Shown piece by piece: positions 16,683-24,521 of a stretch of DNA of 32,705 nt (position 1 is the first letter of the stretch; every line of letters starts with the position of its first letter). The stretch covers positions 1 through 32,705 of the forward strand of contig JAGATQ010000009.1 of assembly GCA_017621205.1 (NCBI GenBank), in the 5' to 3' direction. A program made the position numbers and the translations under genes. The DNA is from Lachnospira sp. (lineage in GTDB: Bacteria > Bacillota > Clostridia > Lachnospirales > Lachnospiraceae). Below the pieces are notes generated by a model. It saw only the letters and a list, made by a program, of their open reading frames with translations, was not told the DNA's origin and did not search any database.

Positions 16683-18107
16683 CTAGCCTTGCTGCATAAT
16701 CAGATAATCATTCACCATATCGCCATCCTGATATCTTGTCATTTCAACAGCACGTCCCATCAATTTTAGTGCATTGGCTCTATCTCCGGTAGCATATAAG
16801 CCCATGGCAACGCCTCTCACTGCATAGGCATCATCGGGATTAATTTCCATTGCCTTCCTGTTGTCTAAAAGGCATTGTTTATAGCAGCCACACTGATAAT
16901 CACAAAAGCCCTTTGCTTTCAAAGCCTCTATATGCTCCGGCTTTATTTTTAATAATTGTTCCAGTATTATCGCAGCATCCTGATACTCACAAGCAGCAAT
17001 GTTTTGCTGTGCCAGGGAAAACAATTTCGTTACATCCGGTTCCCCTGCATACCTTTCTTTTTGTTTCTCCATATGCTGGTAATAGGCACAGTAGGGATTA
17101 TCCTGATGTATATCCCCTTTCATTGTCAGCCTGGTATTCGGACAGCCGCCCAGACATTTATCCGCATAATGACAGACACTACAATTCCCCGACAATTGCT
17201 GCCGGTTCATATTCCTCCGCCAGGCAAATGCATTCTCATCCTCCCAGATGTCCACCAGACTTTTCTCCTTAATATTGCCCTCAATAAACTCCTTGGAACG
17301 TATGGAAGTACAGCCTAATATGTCGCCGTTATGTAGTATGCCAAAGCCTCGGATACCTGCATTACAGCCATCCCAGATACTAACCTGATTGGTTCCATAA
17401 GAAATCCGTTTTACCTCAAGCTCCTGCCATGTATAATAACCGATACAATCTGCCGGGAAAATCTTTATTCTTCCCTCTTTCGCAGTCTGACAGCTGAACC
17501 TTATAATATCTGTCACACTCTCTGGCTCAATCACCCAATCCGTCTGCTCCTTCAAATTACCCATGGGAAGCCCCAATTGCAGCTGCCACGAATCAACACC
17601 CATTGCAATCAGCTCTTCTTTTAATTCATCCAGAATGGGAAGATTTAATTTTGTAATTGTAGTGACCGCACCAGTCGAAACTCCCTCCTGCTTTAAATTA
17701 GTAAATGCCTCTCTTGCATGGGCAAATGCACCCTCTGTGCGTACCTTATCGTGAATCTGTTCCGTTCCATCAATACTGATTGCCACCGTAGCAATACCGC
17801 TCTTCTTTAATTTATGTGCCGTCTCCTTATCTAAAAACCAGCCGTTGGTAATCATATTTACCGCCACACCCCGGCTGCTAAGATATTCTACCAGTTGAAA
17901 AACATCTGCTCTCGTCAATGGCTCCCCTCCGGACAGGGTAACCCATTTTAATCCTATATCTACAAGCTGGTCACAAAGCTCTAACGCTTCCTCTGTATTC
18001 AATTCATCAGGTAATGCTTGTGCACAGGAAGAACCGCAATGTCCACAACGCATATTACATCCCATTGTTACTTCCCACACACAGGTTACTGGTTGATAGT
18101 TCATCAT
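16683..18107 (-). CDS. Radical SAM/SPASM protein with C-terminal TPR repeats, candidate peptide maturase
   Basis: 474 aa. The radical SAM cluster motif is CNMRCGHC (C17, C21, C24), followed by VTLSGGEPLTRADVF and AISIDG as in the partial TIM barrel. A SPASM-type region with auxiliary-cluster cysteines covers about residues 245-345 (CNAG, GDILGCTS, then NCSVCHYADKCLGGC and PYC). The last 100 residues form two or three TPR-like helical pairs (AAIILEQLLKIKPEHIEALK; NRKAMEINPDDAYAVRGVAM), probably for substrate binding. Proteins of this build usually modify ribosomally made peptides, for example by thioether cross-linking at Cys. It starts 24 bp after the YGYPC-repeat protein gene, its likely substrate, with GAGGG upstream of the ATG. 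A terminator closes the pair. The chemistry is not predictable from sequence alone. Confidence 0.87.
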   Translation of the reverse strand: MMNYQPVTCVWEVTMGCNMRCGHCGSSCAQALPDELNTEEALELCDQLVDIGLKWVTLSGGEPLTRADVFQLVEYLSSRGVAVNMITNGWFLDKETAHKLKKSGIATVAISIDGTEQIHDKVRTEGAFAHAREAFTNLKQEGVSTGAVTTITKLNLPILDELKEELIAMGVDSWQLQLGLPMGNLKEQTDWVIEPESVTDIIRFSCQTAKEGRIKIFPADCIGYYTWQELEVKRISYGTNQVSIWDGCNAGIRGFGILHNGDILGCTSIRSKEFIEGNIKEKSLVDIWEDENAFAWRRNMNRQQLSGNCSVCHYADKCLGGCPNTRLTMKGDIHQDNPYCAYYQHMEKQKERYAGEPDVTKLFSLAQQNIAACEYQDAAIILEQLLKIKPEHIEALKAKGFCDYQCGCYKQCLLDNRKAMEINPDDAYAVRGVAMGLYATGDRANALKLMGRAVEMTRYQDGDMVNDYLIMQQG

Positions 18108-18131
18108 ACTGTTCCCTCTTTCGTCTTTATT

Positions 18132-18887
18132 TTATTTCCCATCATAATTTGGCCAACCATATCCATACGGCATAGATGTCTGTGCGGTACATGCATAACC
18201 ATACTTCATTCCCGCATCCACAGGGAAACCATATATCATAGCCGTATTATCAGATACCATACCATAAGGCATTGCAGCCTGTGTCATGCACGGATAGCCA
18301 TACTTCATTCCCGCATCCTGCCCATATACCATACCATAAGGCATTGCTGTCTGCGTAGCACAAGGATAACCATACGCCACTAATGGCCGTGGTTCATAAG
18401 GCATTGTTGTCTGATAAAAACAGGGATAGCCATACATTTGATTGCTTATCCCACAGTAATCATTCTCGCCGCCTGCCATATTCCTGTGCTTTAAAAATGG
18501 CTGATCATCAATTGTCATACGCGGGAAGCCATACTTTTTAGCGACATTAGAAACATCTGCACCTGCAATATTAGGATTATAGGAAACAAATTGTAGATTC
18601 GCATTCCAGTCAACCTTTATTTCCTTACTATCCTTTACATCATTCAAATCGTCATCCGACTGCAGGACAAATACAATCGTTGCAGCGTCCCCACCATATT
18701 GGGTTACACTTAAGAATAAAAATCTCTGCTTTATCTTATCGTCCTCCTGCTCCAATACCTGCTGCTCCAAAAATTGCAGCCCTGCAGGAATCCATTTCAG
18801 ATTCCAACGATATCCACTGTCTTCCTCAATGGGATCCATCTCCACTACAATAACCTCACCTAATGTAGTACTTATTGTTTTCGCCAT
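18132..18887 (-). CDS. Chagasin-like protein with YGYPC repeats, candidate multi-core RiPP precursor
   Basis: 251 aa from the ATG at 18885-18887 (GGAGG about nine bases upstream; an in-frame TTG at 18902 is less likely). Residues 5-76 resemble the chagasin (inhibitor I42) fold: SGYRWNLKWIPAGLQFLEQQ recalls the family's TGYRW motif, followed by FLFLSVTQYGGDAATIVFVL. Residues 77-150 are a polar linker. Residues 152-251 are low-complexity repeats of Y-G-Y-[PA]-C-x2-Q-[TA]-[TAS]-M-P-Y beginning at 152, 172, 196 and 229, with a shortened Cys-less copy at 219. All but one of the five cysteines (145, 156, 176, 200, 233) fall in the repeats, one per full repeat. No signal peptide is seen. Adjacency to the radical SAM gene suggests the repeats are modified cores and the N-terminal domain a leader. 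This is inference; a structural repeat protein is the alternative. Confidence 0.75.
   Translation of the reverse strand: MAKTISTTLGEVIVVEMDPIEEDSGYRWNLKWIPAGLQFLEQQVLEQEDDKIKQRFLFLSVTQYGGDAATIVFVLQSDDDLNDVKDSKEIKVDWNANLQFVSYNPNIAGADVSNVAKKYGFPRMTIDDQPFLKHRNMAGGENDYCGISNQMYGYPCFYQTTMPYEPRPLVAYGYPCATQTAMPYGMVYGQDAGMKYGYPCMTQAAMPYGMVSDNTAMIYGFPVDAGMKYGYACTAQTSMPYGYGWPNYDGK
18135..18434 (-). repeat. Coding direct repeats of the YGYPC region
   Basis: The 300 bases coding for residues 152-251 contain repeated blocks; the 21-base block CCATACTTCATTCCCGCATC plus C occurs at about 18209 and 18300. Unit spacings are 20, 24, 23 and 10 codons, so copies have been gained and trimmed by recombination. On the plus strand this makes a spurious His/Ile-rich open frame. 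Confidence 0.85.
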
Positions 18888-18978
18888 ACAACATTCCTCC
18901 AATCATATTTTTTAATTGTGTGCACACCAGTCATGAGAAAGCCTTGCTACTTCTTGGGATTCCTCATTTCGACAATTT

Positions 18979-18987
18979 ATTATATCA
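18979..18987 (-). promoter_or_regulatory. Extended -10 promoter for the repeat-protein/radical SAM operon
   Basis: On the minus strand TGATATAAT forms an extended -10 element about 90 bases upstream of the ATG at 18887. No good -35 sits 17 bases further upstream, which would fit a promoter that needs an activator. The 237-bp divergent gap (18888-19124) contains no convincing gene. Confidence 0.5.
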
Positions 18988-19124
18988 TACAATAATTTTA
19001 AACACTATTTGGTGGCAATCAAAAACATTTTTTGACATTTAAAGATTTACATCAAGCAAAATATATTATATTATTTAAAGTGTTGTTAAGCTTTTATTTA
19101 TTTTCACATAGTGAGGTTGCACAG

Positions 19125-20441
19125 ATGAACATACAAATGATTTTAGAAATGTTATTATTTGAAACAATTGATTTAATTCCTATGGTAGTTTTAGCCCTTA
19201 CCCCCTTTCGTGACAGAATACGTCTGTCTATGCAAAAAACAGCAATTCTCTTTCTCTTCCTTTTTCTTGGGCTTTGTTCATGCAGAATACTTGCCGTAAT
19301 GCACCACAATCTTGCGGGCTTTTTTTCTGCATTTTGGATTATCGTCTATCTGATTACATATAGAGTATGTGTTCGCTGTTCCATCTTCCGGCTTCTGTTT
19401 GTGTTACTATTAATCCTTAATTATGGCAGTTTTATCAGCATTCTGTTTAACTACATTAAAATAAACTTTATACAACAGCTTACCATAAATCCGTATTCGT
19501 GGATAAGCAGTCTGATAACGTTAGGAATTTTATTGGTAAGCTATCCCATTATATTTATCCTTACGGAGAAACATATCAGACCACTGATAAAATTTCCAGA
19601 AAACGATAAAATATGGCGGATGCTCTGGATTGTCCCTGCCATCTTCTGTTTGTGTTATTATTATAACCTTTATACAAACGGAGGAATTATCTCCTTTTGT
19701 TCCCACCCACAAAACGTATTATATGGAATGTTCTTAACAATAGGAGCAATCTTTATCACTTATATTGCTGCCCGTCTGGTTCAGGAAAGCAATCAGATTA
19801 TGCTGCTGAAATCAGAAAATTACCAGCTCTCATTACAAAAATTACAATTTGAATACCTGCATCACAAAATTGAGGAGGCCCGTCATGCACGACATGATAT
19901 ACGACAGATTATGACTGTGTTGCAGGCATATATTGCTGATGAAAATATTTCGGGGCTAAAAGCCTATGTTCTTCAATATACCAAAGAGCTTCCTTCTGAT
20001 TCCTGCATTGTTTATTGTGAACATTATGCTTTAAACGCCCTGTTACAATATTATGAGGCCTTAGCAAAGAAAAACAATATATCCTTTAAGATAACAATTG
20101 GGAACATCAACTTTAGCGATTTTTCCGATTCCGAGCTTACAATCCTGTTCGGTAATCTGCTGGAAAATGCAATAGAAGCCTGCATGCGCCAGACATCCTT
20201 AGAAACCTTCATCCGCATCTTAATAACAGACATAAATGACAAAATTATGATTCAGATTGATAACTCCTACAATGGAGTAATAAAAACATCTCCAGATGGA
20301 AACTATTTCTCATCGAAGGAAGACCGCATGGGTATTGGCATTTTATCTATCCGCAAAATTGTCAACCTGCACAACGGAATCATAAATTTTTTGCCTCAGG
20401 CAGATACCTTCTCTGTTTCCATAATATTTTTTCATAAATAA
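19125..20441 (+). CDS. GHKL-type sensor histidine kinase, AgrC-like
   Basis: 438 aa from the ATG at 19125 (GAGG eight bases upstream); an in-frame TTG at 19032 is unlikely to be used. The N-terminal 210 residues contain about six membrane segments. A short coiled coil leads to the phospho-acceptor helix EARHARHDIRQIMTVLQAYI (His about 257), then a GHKL ATPase domain with N-box FGNLLENAIEACM (Asn about 348) and G-box GIGILSI. Such kinases usually sense peptides and pair with LytTR regulators; the nearest one is 5 kb away at 25515. It is transcribed divergently from the repeat-protein/radical SAM operon, which it may regulate. A hairpin follows its stop. No agrB or agrD homologue was found. Confidence 0.88.
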   Translation: MNIQMILEMLLFETIDLIPMVVLALTPFRDRIRLSMQKTAILFLFLFLGLCSCRILAVMHHNLAGFFSAFWIIVYLITYRVCVRCSIFRLLFVLLLILNYGSFISILFNYIKINFIQQLTINPYSWISSLITLGILLVSYPIIFILTEKHIRPLIKFPENDKIWRMLWIVPAIFCLCYYYNLYTNGGIISFCSHPQNVLYGMFLTIGAIFITYIAARLVQESNQIMLLKSENYQLSLQKLQFEYLHHKIEEARHARHDIRQIMTVLQAYIADENISGLKAYVLQYTKELPSDSCIVYCEHYALNALLQYYEALAKKNNISFKITIGNINFSDFSDSELTILFGNLLENAIEACMRQTSLETFIRILITDINDKIMIQIDNSYNGVIKTSPDGNYFSSKEDRMGIGILSIRKIVNLHNGIINFLPQADTFSVSIIFFHK

Positions 20442-20472
20442 AATTCGTCTGATCTAGCCAGACAGATTTTAT
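20438..20472 (+). terminator. Hairpin after the sensor kinase gene
   Basis: ATAAAAT...GTCTG (20438-20451) pairs with CAGAC...ATTTTAT (20459-20472), with a 2x2 internal mismatch and a 7-nt loop. The descending arm ends in ATTTTAT, a modest T-tract. It lies between the kinase and the peptidase gene, so it may only attenuate. Confidence 0.5.
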
Positions 20473-20507
20473 CAATACAATTTAATTATATTTAAGGAGG
20501 TTACACT

Positions 20508-21386
20508 ATGAATACAACACTGAAAAAAGGAGATATTATCCTATTTAAAACAGAGGGCGACTGGCTCGGCAATACCATTGCAAAGCTGACCGCCTCCGAC
20601 GTATCCCACGCTGTCATTTTATACTCAGAAAATTCTGTAATAGAAATGATTGCACCGGGCGTCTGTATTAATCCTGTCACAATTTCACCCGGAGATAACG
20701 CCTATGTTATGCGGTTAAAACCGGAGCTTAACGCAAAGCCCATATTAAAAGCCGCAGACAAATACCGTCGTGCGAAGGCACGGTATGATTTTCCCGCACT
20801 CGTAATTTTAGCAGGAGTAATTGTATTACAAAGTGCCACCATGCAACGGCATCTCCTTCCAATCTGTAACAAAATCATTCTCACTGCTGCCAAACAATTG
20901 GATGTATTGATTGAGAAAATAATATTGCGGCATAAGGAGGACGCCATGATTTGCTCCCAATTTGTCTATCAGGCTTACTATGACTGTGGAGGAGATTATC
21001 GGCTAAAAGTAGAAAATGGTACCATGTATAATTCTTCCGGCAATGCTGCCTCCCCCACCTGCCTCGCACAGCTACCTTACAGTGACTATGCCATTACAGA
21101 TGAGCTATTGGGAACAGATGACATCGCAACAGAGCAGCCTGAGGAACTGGCACAAATACTGATAGAACAGATGGAGCAAGAACCTACAGAGTGTCTCTCT
21201 GTAAAAGAATACCCAAACATTCTTCCCGCCGTCCATCTATTCCAAAAGAAGATAAAAAAGATTTCCAAACTTTTACATACAGATCTGCCCTTTGAATCTA
21301 TGTTCATAACACCTGCAGACATTGCCTATCATACCAAAAATCTGGAACGCATAGCCTCTATTCAGGTAGACAGACCTGAAAAATAA
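20508..21386 (+). CDS. YiiX-like permuted NlpC/P60 (papain-fold) hydrolase
   Basis: 292 aa. The N-terminus has the circularly permuted NlpC/P60 pattern of YiiX/YebB proteins: KKGDIILFKT, then a His in TASDVSHAVILY. The candidate catalytic Cys comes later, in DAMICSQFVYQAYYDCGG. A possible hydrophobic stretch lies between (about residues 95-125). No signal peptide is visible. This fold cleaves amide, ester or thioester bonds; the substrate is unknown. AAGGAGG is placed well for the ATG. Residues 195-292 form an acidic tail without recognised domains. Its neighbour across the kinase gene carries a chagasin-like domain, and chagasins inhibit papain-type peptidases, so a functional link is possible but unproven. 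Confidence 0.78.
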   Translation: MNTTLKKGDIILFKTEGDWLGNTIAKLTASDVSHAVILYSENSVIEMIAPGVCINPVTISPGDNAYVMRLKPELNAKPILKAADKYRRAKARYDFPALVILAGVIVLQSATMQRHLLPICNKIILTAAKQLDVLIEKIILRHKEDAMICSQFVYQAYYDCGGDYRLKVENGTMYNSSGNAASPTCLAQLPYSDYAITDELLGTDDIATEQPEELAQILIEQMEQEPTECLSVKEYPNILPAVHLFQKKIKKISKLLHTDLPFESMFITPADIAYHTKNLERIASIQVDRPEK

Positions 21387-21389
21387 ATA

Positions 21390-21410
21390 CCCCACAGCAA
21401 GCTGGTGGGG
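21390..21410. terminator. Bidirectional terminator-like hairpin between convergent genes
   Basis: CCCCACAGC pairs with GCTGGTGGGG (one bulged G) around two A residues. The T-tract following on the plus strand is weak (CATCATTCTT). It separates the YiiX-like gene from the XRE gene, which run toward each other. Confidence 0.55.
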
Positions 21411-21447
21411 CATCATTCTTACAATATAGCAGACCGGCAAATCCTTT

Positions 21448-21810
21448 CTACTGCCTGTCTACTATCTCCAGTAATTGCTTCAAGACAGACAAAATAATTT
21501 GTAGCTGTTCTCCATTGTCCTGTTCTGTCTGTAACAAGATAGCAAAAGCAGATTCCGTCTGTTCACAGGTGGAATCTGTGACTGGAAGCAAGCTTTGCGG
21601 AGAAACCTCTAATGCCTCCGCAACAACCAGAAGGGTATCAATTCCAAAATCATTCACTGCATTTTCAATTCTCGAAACCGTTTGCGGATTGCCTCCCTTG
21701 CCGTTATTCTGTATCAGACACATCCGTTCTGCCAGATTCTCCTGTGTCAATCCCTTCTCCAATCTTGTTTTTCGAATATTTTCCCCAATCTCCGTTCTTT
21801 TGTTTATCAT
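21448..21810 (-). CDS. XRE-family transcriptional regulator
   Basis: 120 aa from the ATG at 21808-21810, ten bases after AGGAG; an ATG three codons earlier sits too close to that site. Residues 5-70 form a Cro/C1-type helix-turn-helix (GENIRKTRLEKGLTQENLAE, then QTVSRIENAVNDFGIDTLLV). The loop between helices 2 and 3 is longer than usual (MCLIQNNGKGGN). The C-terminal 45 residues are helical and may mediate dimerisation. It is the last gene on the minus strand of the nuclease/DUF2589 cluster, 128 bp from the coiled-coil gene, and may control that cluster. Confidence 0.87.
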   Translation of the reverse strand: MINKRTEIGENIRKTRLEKGLTQENLAERMCLIQNNGKGGNPQTVSRIENAVNDFGIDTLLVVAEALEVSPQSLLPVTDSTCEQTESAFAILLQTEQDNGEQLQIILSVLKQLLEIVDRQ

Positions 21811-21938
21811 ATTCAGCATACTCCTATTCTATCTTTCCCAGTATCGAAAGTTAAGAAAGCAGTATAATCTATGTCAACCAGTAAACCTACTTTACATTAT
21901 ATCGCAAAATCGAAAAAAGTATATAGTACATCGTACGA

Positions 21939-22475
21939 TTATACTAGTTGATTTACAGCTCTCTTCGCCTGCTCAAAAATTACTCTGGCATTTACTGAAC
22001 CGATTAATGCTATCACATTAGCCAGATGAGGTGATAATTCAACATCCACTGCCACTAGCGAAAATAAATCCTGTGTTTCCTTATGCAACCCCTTACTATA
22101 TGCATGCATAATAATTTGCCCACACAGCTTTTCGCACTCCTCAAATTGCTTTCTGGCTGTCTGAAAATACTCTTCTATACACGAGACTGCTATAGAAAGT
22201 TGATTAACAATAAAACTTTTTTTCGCTGCCGCTTTTTCTTTCCGGTTCAATTGTCCCTGTTTTTCCTCCTGATATCCACATAGAAGCGTTCCCCGCACCA
22301 ATGCAAGTTTCGGTTGTATCGGAAGGGAATATTTCTGTGCCCTCTCCTCCAGATTCTTTACTAGCTGTATGGCATTCTGGTTCAAAGACTGTAAATCCTT
22401 ATCCAAAAGTTCCATAATCCGGGAAAGCTCCCGTAATTGCTCGTCATATTCCTGCATTACAAAAAATAAAATCAT
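21939..22475 (-). CDS. Coiled-coil protein of unknown function in the DUF2589 cluster
   Basis: 178 aa. I do not recognise the family. The N-terminal 50 residues form heptad-rich helix (YDEQLRELSRIMELLDKDLQSL), the middle is Lys/Glu-rich, and the C-terminus ends in a more hydrophobic helical stretch (SPHLANVIALIGSVNARVIF). There is no signal peptide or membrane segment. AGGAG lies seven bases from the start. It lies 18 bp behind the second DUF2589-type gene, so it is almost certainly in the same operon. Confidence 0.75.
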   Translation of the reverse strand: MILFFVMQEYDEQLRELSRIMELLDKDLQSLNQNAIQLVKNLEERAQKYSLPIQPKLALVRGTLLCGYQEEKQGQLNRKEKAAAKKSFIVNQLSIAVSCIEEYFQTARKQFEECEKLCGQIIMHAYSKGLHKETQDLFSLVAVDVELSPHLANVIALIGSVNARVIFEQAKRAVNQLV

Positions 22476-22493
22476 CTACTCACTCCTAATTTG

Positions 22494-23345
22494 TCAGCTA
22501 AGAGATAAAAATCGTTTTGTATTTCTTTTCTCAGGTTCCTCTACAATAACCAAATCCAAATCCTGCTCTTTAATCTTTAATGTCACCTGTAACATCGTCC
22601 CCTTATTGTTGTACTCATTTAAACGTCCTGTAGCAGCATCAATTAAAATACCATCCTCGACGTCCGTTTTCACAAATTCAAAAAACAACTTATTGGCAAC
22701 CGAAAGAATCAGAGAAGCTAAGATATCCTCATCTTCCAATGGGCGGGAATCAGTTGTATATTTATTGGAATAAAACTCGTCAATATATTCCTTGTGCAGC
22801 ATATCAATAAAAATGTCCTTAATATCCAAAAGCTTGGTAACTTCTAAATTAATACTGTTCAGATAGGACTTCATCTTTTTATGCAGCCTTATACACATTG
22901 CATCCGTTGACTGACGGTACTGTTTTATCAGTTTATCCTCTATCTTTACCGTCTTAGGATTCGGTGAAGCTGCTTTCTGCTCACTGTTATTTACATTCTG
23001 GCTCAGTTTCGCCTGACGCTCCTTCTCCTCCTCCTCACGCTCTGCTTCTATCCTCTCTATGTAGGTATCCTTTAATGCCTGTAACAAAATGGCAGGCAAT
23101 TTAAGCTTGATTGCCGATAAAATATTATCTTTTCTGTCCTTTGGAGAATCCGAGGACATCTCCACAACCGCTAGCGGAAACGATACATCTGCTTCCTGAA
23201 CAGTATAATGGGGTACCGGCATCTCCTTTAAAAAGGCATCGGCATGATAACTCTGGCTTAATTGCACAGTCGCCGCATCCGCCATCTGACGTGCCTTTGA
23301 AAACTCTGAAATCATTTCTCCTACAAATTCGCTTAATTTTACCAT
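22494..23345 (-). CDS. DUF2589-family-like protein
   Basis: 283 aa. The N-terminus (VKLSEFVGEMISEFSKARQM, then ADAATVQLSQSYHADAFL and MPVPHYTVQEADVSFPLAVV) matches my recollection of proteins that accompany DUF2589 members and share their opening pattern. Residues about 95-130 are a Glu/Lys-rich helix, and the C-terminal half shows alternating helix and strand. There is no signal peptide or membrane segment. AAGGAG lies about ten bases upstream. A hairpin at 23381-23411 sits just ahead of it in the transcript. The function is unknown. Confidence 0.65.
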   Translation of the reverse strand: MVKLSEFVGEMISEFSKARQMADAATVQLSQSYHADAFLKEMPVPHYTVQEADVSFPLAVVEMSSDSPKDRKDNILSAIKLKLPAILLQALKDTYIERIEAEREEEEKERQAKLSQNVNNSEQKAASPNPKTVKIEDKLIKQYRQSTDAMCIRLHKKMKSYLNSINLEVTKLLDIKDIFIDMLHKEYIDEFYSNKYTTDSRPLEDEDILASLILSVANKLFFEFVKTDVEDGILIDAATGRLNEYNNKGTMLQVTLKIKEQDLDLVIVEEPEKRNTKRFLSLS

Positions 23346-23380
23346 AATGTGTACACTCCTTTACCTTTGACTATAAAATT

Positions 23381-23411
23381 GTGTCAGCAAAACACAAGGA
23401 ATTGCTGACAC
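23381..23411 (-). promoter_or_regulatory. Intercistronic hairpin before the second DUF2589-type gene
   Basis: Perfect 10-bp arms GTGTCAGCAA and TTGCTGACAC with an 11-nt loop. On the minus strand AATTTTATAG follows, so it may act as a partial terminator or an RNA-processing/stability element that sets relative expression within the operon. Confidence 0.5.
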
Positions 23412-23446
23412 TATACAATTAGTAATAAATAGCGGCAGTCAACCTA

Positions 23447-24367
23447 TTAATTAGAGGTGTCACTCTTTTCCACCTTTGCCGGCTCCTTCGGTGCATTCAT
23501 TGGTCTTGCTATAATAGAATCCTCCAGCATATCAAGAATCCTGGACACACCCGCAGGCATATCATCCTGTACCGCATGCACCTTTATATTTAAGGAATAA
23601 TCCTTTTTGACTTCCTCTGAATTACTGTGTTTGCTCTGATTAGAAACAGAGGCATTGATACTGGCCCTGGTCCAAAATCCATGACTAACACCACTGTTTA
23701 CCTTCGTGTCTGTGACACTGCTCGACTCCTGATTGCTAACAGAGTTAATCTTAGCATTGAATTCAATATCTGCATTCTCAATCTTGATAAATGGGATAGG
23801 CACCATCGTTAAAAGAGGTACCTGAATCTGCATTTTCTGGATTAATGCAGGAACCTCCTCGTAAGTCTGGTTTAGTTCCATTACCAGCTCTGCATCTTTA
23901 AAGGACTCCCCTCTATCACCTTTATACTCTAATGTAACTTTAGCACCATCCTGAAGTGAGATGTCCTGTGGCAGCTCCTCAATTTTAATAGAAGAGATGG
24001 CTCCACCTTCAACCTTTATTTCTTTAATAGTTAACGCAGTTTCATTTACCGATAAAGAATATTTTTCTTTATCACTGGATTGATATCCTGTTCCCCCTTC
24101 GTTAACCTTTACATTCCACTTGTTTATGGTCTTAAATTGTGCCGGGGAAACCTCCTTATCATAAGTAAATGCTACATTGATTGGCACCTCTGTTTCTCTC
24201 TTCGTACCATCCTTATCTTCAATCTGCGTTTTTTCAAAGCCAACCTTTTTGATAAAGTCTACTGTAGTATTAGCAGACTGGCTCTGAGCAGTAACGACAG
24301 CATTTAAAGTACCTCCTATAATTGCCCCAAAATTAATTGATGACATTTCCTGTCCCGGATTATACAT
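23447..24367 (-). CDS. DUF2589-family protein
   Basis: 306 aa from the ATG at 24365-24367 (AAAGG about ten bases upstream); ATG at 24344-24346 is an alternative that would begin MSSINFGAIIGG. The opening (SSINFGAIIGGTLNAVVTAQ, then NTTVDFIKKVGF) and the later VPLLTMVPIPFIKIENADIE, FNAKINSV and SLNIKVHAVQDDMPAGVSRI are features I associate with DUF2589 (PF11655). The middle is beta-rich. No signal peptide is seen. The family has no established biochemical role that I know of. Here it lies between a CdtB-like nuclease and a second DUF2589-type protein, suggesting a shared complex. Confidence 0.8.
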   Translation of the reverse strand: MYNPGQEMSSINFGAIIGGTLNAVVTAQSQSANTTVDFIKKVGFEKTQIEDKDGTKRETEVPINVAFTYDKEVSPAQFKTINKWNVKVNEGGTGYQSSDKEKYSLSVNETALTIKEIKVEGGAISSIKIEELPQDISLQDGAKVTLEYKGDRGESFKDAELVMELNQTYEEVPALIQKMQIQVPLLTMVPIPFIKIENADIEFNAKINSVSNQESSSVTDTKVNSGVSHGFWTRASINASVSNQSKHSNSEEVKKDYSLNIKVHAVQDDMPAGVSRILDMLEDSIIARPMNAPKEPAKVEKSDTSN

Positions 24368-24418
24368 AATAATCACACCTTTCTTTCTATATTTTTTAAC
24401 TCAGTTTTTCTTTGAAGT

Positions 24419-24511
24419 AATGCTGCATACATAGATTAACAAATCCTGCAATATAGGAACAACACAAGCTTGTTGAAAATATATACAGGAATGTTAAAAT
24501 CATGCAGCATT
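24419..24511 (-). promoter_or_regulatory. Structured intercistronic region between the nuclease and DUF2589 genes
   Basis: AATGCTGCAT (24419-24428) and ATGCAGCATT (24502-24511) are a perfect 10-bp inverted repeat enclosing a smaller palindrome (ACAAGCTTGT). No frame is open through it and no T-run follows the outer stem. It may regulate the downstream genes at RNA level or be a relic. Confidence 0.4.
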
Positions 24512-24521
24512 CAAGAAACGA

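Noticed and set aside
16678..16686. Solo copy of the MITE end (GTACACTAG) at the radical SAM stop codon
   Set aside because: Only nine bases match and no second arm is present; likely chance.
18018..18383. Plus-strand His/Ile-rich open frame opposite the YGYPC repeats
   Set aside because: It is the antisense of a low-complexity coding repeat, has no ribosome binding site and shows no protein features of its own.
19032..19067. Sigma-70 promoter from TTGACA at 19032
   Set aside because: The nearest TATATT lies 24 bases downstream, too far for a standard spacer; no better -10 was found at 16-18 bases.
18888..20507. agrD/agrB-type autoinducing peptide genes near the GHKL kinase
   Set aside because: No AgrB-like membrane peptidase and no short peptide gene with a ribosome binding site were found in the adjacent gaps.
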